From the NCBI GenBank assembly GCA_012031225.1, contig JAAUTZ010000001.1, forward strand, positions 62,001 through 126,000: DNA of 64,000 nt, in the 5' to 3' direction. The notes under the pieces were generated by a model, which saw nothing but the letters and a program-made list of their open reading frames with translations, was not told where the DNA came from and made no database searches. This stretch comes from Chloroflexaceae bacterium. Lineage in GTDB: Bacteria > Chloroflexota > Chloroflexia > Chloroflexales > Chloroflexaceae. This document shows, piece by piece, positions 61,972-64,000 of the stretch (the first letter of the stretch is position 1; each line of letters opens with the position of its first letter). The position numbers and the translations under genes are program-made.

Positions 61972-63078
61972 ATGCAAACCCAAACACTCACCGTTGACGC
62001 ACACGCGCCGCAGGCGGCGGTGCTAACGGCGGCGGCCGACGTGATCCAACGCGGGGGCTTGGTGGCATTTCCCACCGAGACCGTCTATGGTCTCGGTGCG
62101 GATGCGCTCAATCCGGTAGCGGTAGCGGGCATCTTTGCCGCGAAGGGCCGCCCTGCCAGTGATCCATTGATTGTCCATCTTGCTGATCTGGATCAGCTAG
62201 AGCTGGTTGTGGCAGAGCTACCACCCAGCCTCGCCCAGCTCCACGATCTGGTACCCGGGCCACTCACGCTGGTGTTGCCGCGCCATGCGCGGGTTCCGCT
62301 CAGCGTGTCTGCTGGACGCGATACAGTCGCGGTGCGGGTTCCGGCGCATGCGGTTGCGGTGGGGCTGATCCGTGCCGCCGCCACCCCGATTGCCGCGCCA
62401 AGTGCGAATCGGTTTGGGCACACCAGCCCAACCACTGCTGCGCATGTGCTCGCTGATCTGGCAGGGCGGATTGATCTTGTGCTCGATGGCGGCCCAACGC
62501 CGGTAGGCATTGAATCAACTGTGCTAGATTTGACCAGCCCCACCCCGCGCATCCTGCGCCCGGGCGGGGTCAGTCTGGCCCAGTTGCAGGCGCGGCTCGG
62601 TGCAGTCGAAGTTGCGCCCCGTGCCGCAACAGGAGCCGGGGCGCCTGATGCCGGTGCAGCCCCCACGGATACTGGTGCTGCTGCGCCCGGCATGCTCGAA
62701 CGGCACTACGCCCCCGAACACGAACTGCGCCTTGTGTGCGGTGCGCCAGATCCCGCTCGTGCTTGGCTCGCGGCGCAGGTGGTTGCCCTCACTGAGCAGG
62801 GGGTAACGGTGGGCGTGTTGCTGTGCGCTGAGGATATTGCCCGGCTCCAGCCGCTCCTCAGCGCACATACCGCCCTGATCGAGGCATTGGGCAGTGAGGC
62901 CGACTTAGCCCAGATCGCGCATAATCTGTACGCCGCGCTCCGCCGCCTCGATGCGCGTGCGCCGCAGGTGATCCTCGCCCGCGACTTTGGTGCAGAGGGG
63001 CTAGGCTTGGCTCTGCGCGACAGGCTCACCCGCGCCGCAAGCGGCAACGTGACGTGGCTCGGCGATGGTCCTGCCTAG
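61972..63078 (+). CDS. L-threonylcarbamoyladenylate synthase (TsaC/Sua5 type)
   Basis: Makes threonylcarbamoyl-AMP for the t6A37 modification of ANN-decoding tRNAs. The 368-residue protein has an N-terminal YrdC domain (about 15-210) with GLVAFPTETVYGLGADA, KGRPASDPLIVHL, GRDTVAVRVPAH and IAAPSANRFGHTSPTTAAHV. A linker rich in Ala/Gly follows, then the C-terminal Sua5 domain (from about 240, beginning ERHYAPEHELRLV). The two-domain length is the Sua5 form rather than the short TsaC. It seems to be expressed from a leaderless or nearly leaderless mRNA. Confidence 0.93.
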   Translation: MQTQTLTVDAHAPQAAVLTAAADVIQRGGLVAFPTETVYGLGADALNPVAVAGIFAAKGRPASDPLIVHLADLDQLELVVAELPPSLAQLHDLVPGPLTLVLPRHARVPLSVSAGRDTVAVRVPAHAVAVGLIRAAATPIAAPSANRFGHTSPTTAAHVLADLAGRIDLVLDGGPTPVGIESTVLDLTSPTPRILRPGGVSLAQLQARLGAVEVAPRAATGAGAPDAGAAPTDTGAAAPGMLERHYAPEHELRLVCGAPDPARAWLAAQVVALTEQGVTVGVLLCAEDIARLQPLLSAHTALIEALGSEADLAQIAHNLYAALRRLDARAPQVILARDFGAEGLGLALRDRLTRAASGNVTWLGDGPA

Positions 63079-63087
63079 CTCATCGGC

Positions 63088-64000
63088 CTAGCCTGCGGCG
63101 GCAGTAGTGGGCTGCGACGCAAAGACGTTTAGCCCTAGCCGCGCCGCAAGGAAGCGGGTCACTAGCTGTCCCTTCACGCTGTTGCCCGCCTGATCGAGCG
63201 GCGGCGCGAAGGTGGCTAAGCCGCCCTTGCCGGGGGCTACCGTGATGATCCCACCACCTACGCCACTCTTGCCCGGCAAGCCCACATCGAACAGCCAATC
63301 GCCGGAGGTTTCGTACATGCCTGCCGTGGCCATTGCCGCTAGCACCGGCTGGCAGCAGTGCGCTTCAACCACCCGCTCACCCGTGATCGGGTTCACCCCC
63401 CCATCGGCAAGCGTTGCCGCCATCACCGCGAGATCGTGCGTGGTGACTTCGAGCGAACTCTGGCGGGTGTACAAGTCCAGCGTCGCAAGCGGATCGAAGG
63501 AGACCCGCCCGTAGCCTTGCAGCAAGCGGACTAGCGCGTGGTTGCGGTGGTTGGAGGCGGAGGCAGAGGCGTACACCTCCTCATTCACGCTGAGCGTGCG
63601 CCCCGCAAAGCGCGATAGCCCATTGTGGATGGAAGCCCATTTCGCCTCGGCGGTCTCGCCCAACATCAGGCTCGTGGTGGCGATTGCGCCCGCATTGACC
63701 ATCGGATTGCTGAGGTGTTGCGGATGCAGTTCCAGTGCCACCACCGAGTTAAATGCCATGCCAGTGCTATTCATCCCAACCAGTTCGCGCACGCGCCCGG
63801 CTCCCAATGTCTGGCACACGAGCGCAAAGATAAATGGCTTGGCAACGCTCATGATCGTGAAGGGGTAGCGGGTATCGCCAATCTCGAATACGGTTCCGGC
63901 TGCGCTCACGAGGGCCACTCCGAACAGCTCTGCGGGTACATTGGCAAGCGCGGGGTAGTGGTTCGCATTTACCCCATCGGTATTGTCCTTGTATAGCTGA
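63088..64000 (-). CDS. glsA: Glutaminase (5' end cut by window edge)
   Basis: Hydrolyses glutamine to glutamate and ammonia. Family motifs: YPALANVP near the visible start, the catalytic serine-lysine SVAKPF (SxxK), GMNSTGMAFNSVVALEL, NPMVNAGAIATTSL, the Tyr of LDLYTRQSSLEVT, and GLPGKSGVGGGI. The frame is open to the window edge and reads LYKDNTDGVNANHYPA before the first internal GTG, so the true start lies outside. It converges on tsaC with a 9-nt gap and no visible terminator. Confidence 0.92.
   Translation of the reverse strand, partial: QLYKDNTDGVNANHYPALANVPAELFGVALVSAAGTVFEIGDTRYPFTIMSVAKPFIFALVCQTLGAGRVRELVGMNSTGMAFNSVVALELHPQHLSNPMVNAGAIATTSLMLGETAEAKWASIHNGLSRFAGRTLSVNEEVYASASASNHRNHALVRLLQGYGRVSFDPLATLDLYTRQSSLEVTTHDLAVMAATLADGGVNPITGERVVEAHCCQPVLAAMATAGMYETSGDWLFDVGLPGKSGVGGGIITVAPGKGGLATFAPPLDQAGNSVKGQLVTRFLAARLGLNVFASQPTTAAAG

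Overview
The window looks like a chromosomal segment of a Chloroflexota bacterium, probably class Chloroflexia. This rests on overall gene content, G+C-rich codon use outside one accessory block, Thr/Pro-rich linkers in secreted proteins, large RHS/PKD/FG-GAP surface proteins, RsbR-type PAS-STAS proteins and a roadblock-domain regulator. It is an inference from recognised families; no rRNA or tRNA gene was found to confirm it.

Layout. 0-6.7 kb: mutS2 (cut by the window edge), two LysM cell-envelope genes (one a polysaccharide deacetylase), an esterase, a DegT-type aminotransferase and methylmalonyl-CoA epimerase. 6.7-15.6 kb, minus strand: a complete F1Fo ATP synthase operon (atpBEFHAGDC) running on into mreB and a methyltransferase. 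15.6-24 kb: a receiver-like/roadblock protein, an unrecognised conserved-looking protein, an SbtA-type bicarbonate transporter, a Kef-type antiporter, an XdhC-family protein and a group 2 sigma-70 factor with a good promoter. 24-34 kb, minus strand: psuG coupled to uvrC, two RsbR-like PAS-STAS proteins and a four-gene BMP-type nucleoside ABC importer.

34.6-57 kb is an accessory block. It holds a 1762-residue FG-GAP/PKD surface protein with a 291-bp tandem array, an RHS/YD-repeat protein of about 2,780 residues broken by a frameshift and ending in an AT-richer tip, a diverged inverted duplication of a secreted-protein leader module with a decayed gene remnant, a von Willebrand A secreted protein broken by three frameshifts, and a helicase-HNH nuclease fusion that is a candidate defence gene.

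57-64 kb returns to housekeeping genes: a zinc-ribbon/Nudix/GNAT fusion, pyroglutamyl peptidase, a 3-hydroxybutyrate dehydrogenase flanked by two alpha/beta hydrolases, the tRNA t6A enzyme TsaC/Sua5, and a glutaminase cut by the right edge.

The most unusual material is 48.2-54.4 kb (inverted leader duplication plus decaying giant secreted genes), the RHS tip, the helicase-HNH fusion and a receiver domain that has lost all its phosphotransfer residues. No CRISPR array, tRNA, rRNA, intact transposase or recognisable prophage was seen.
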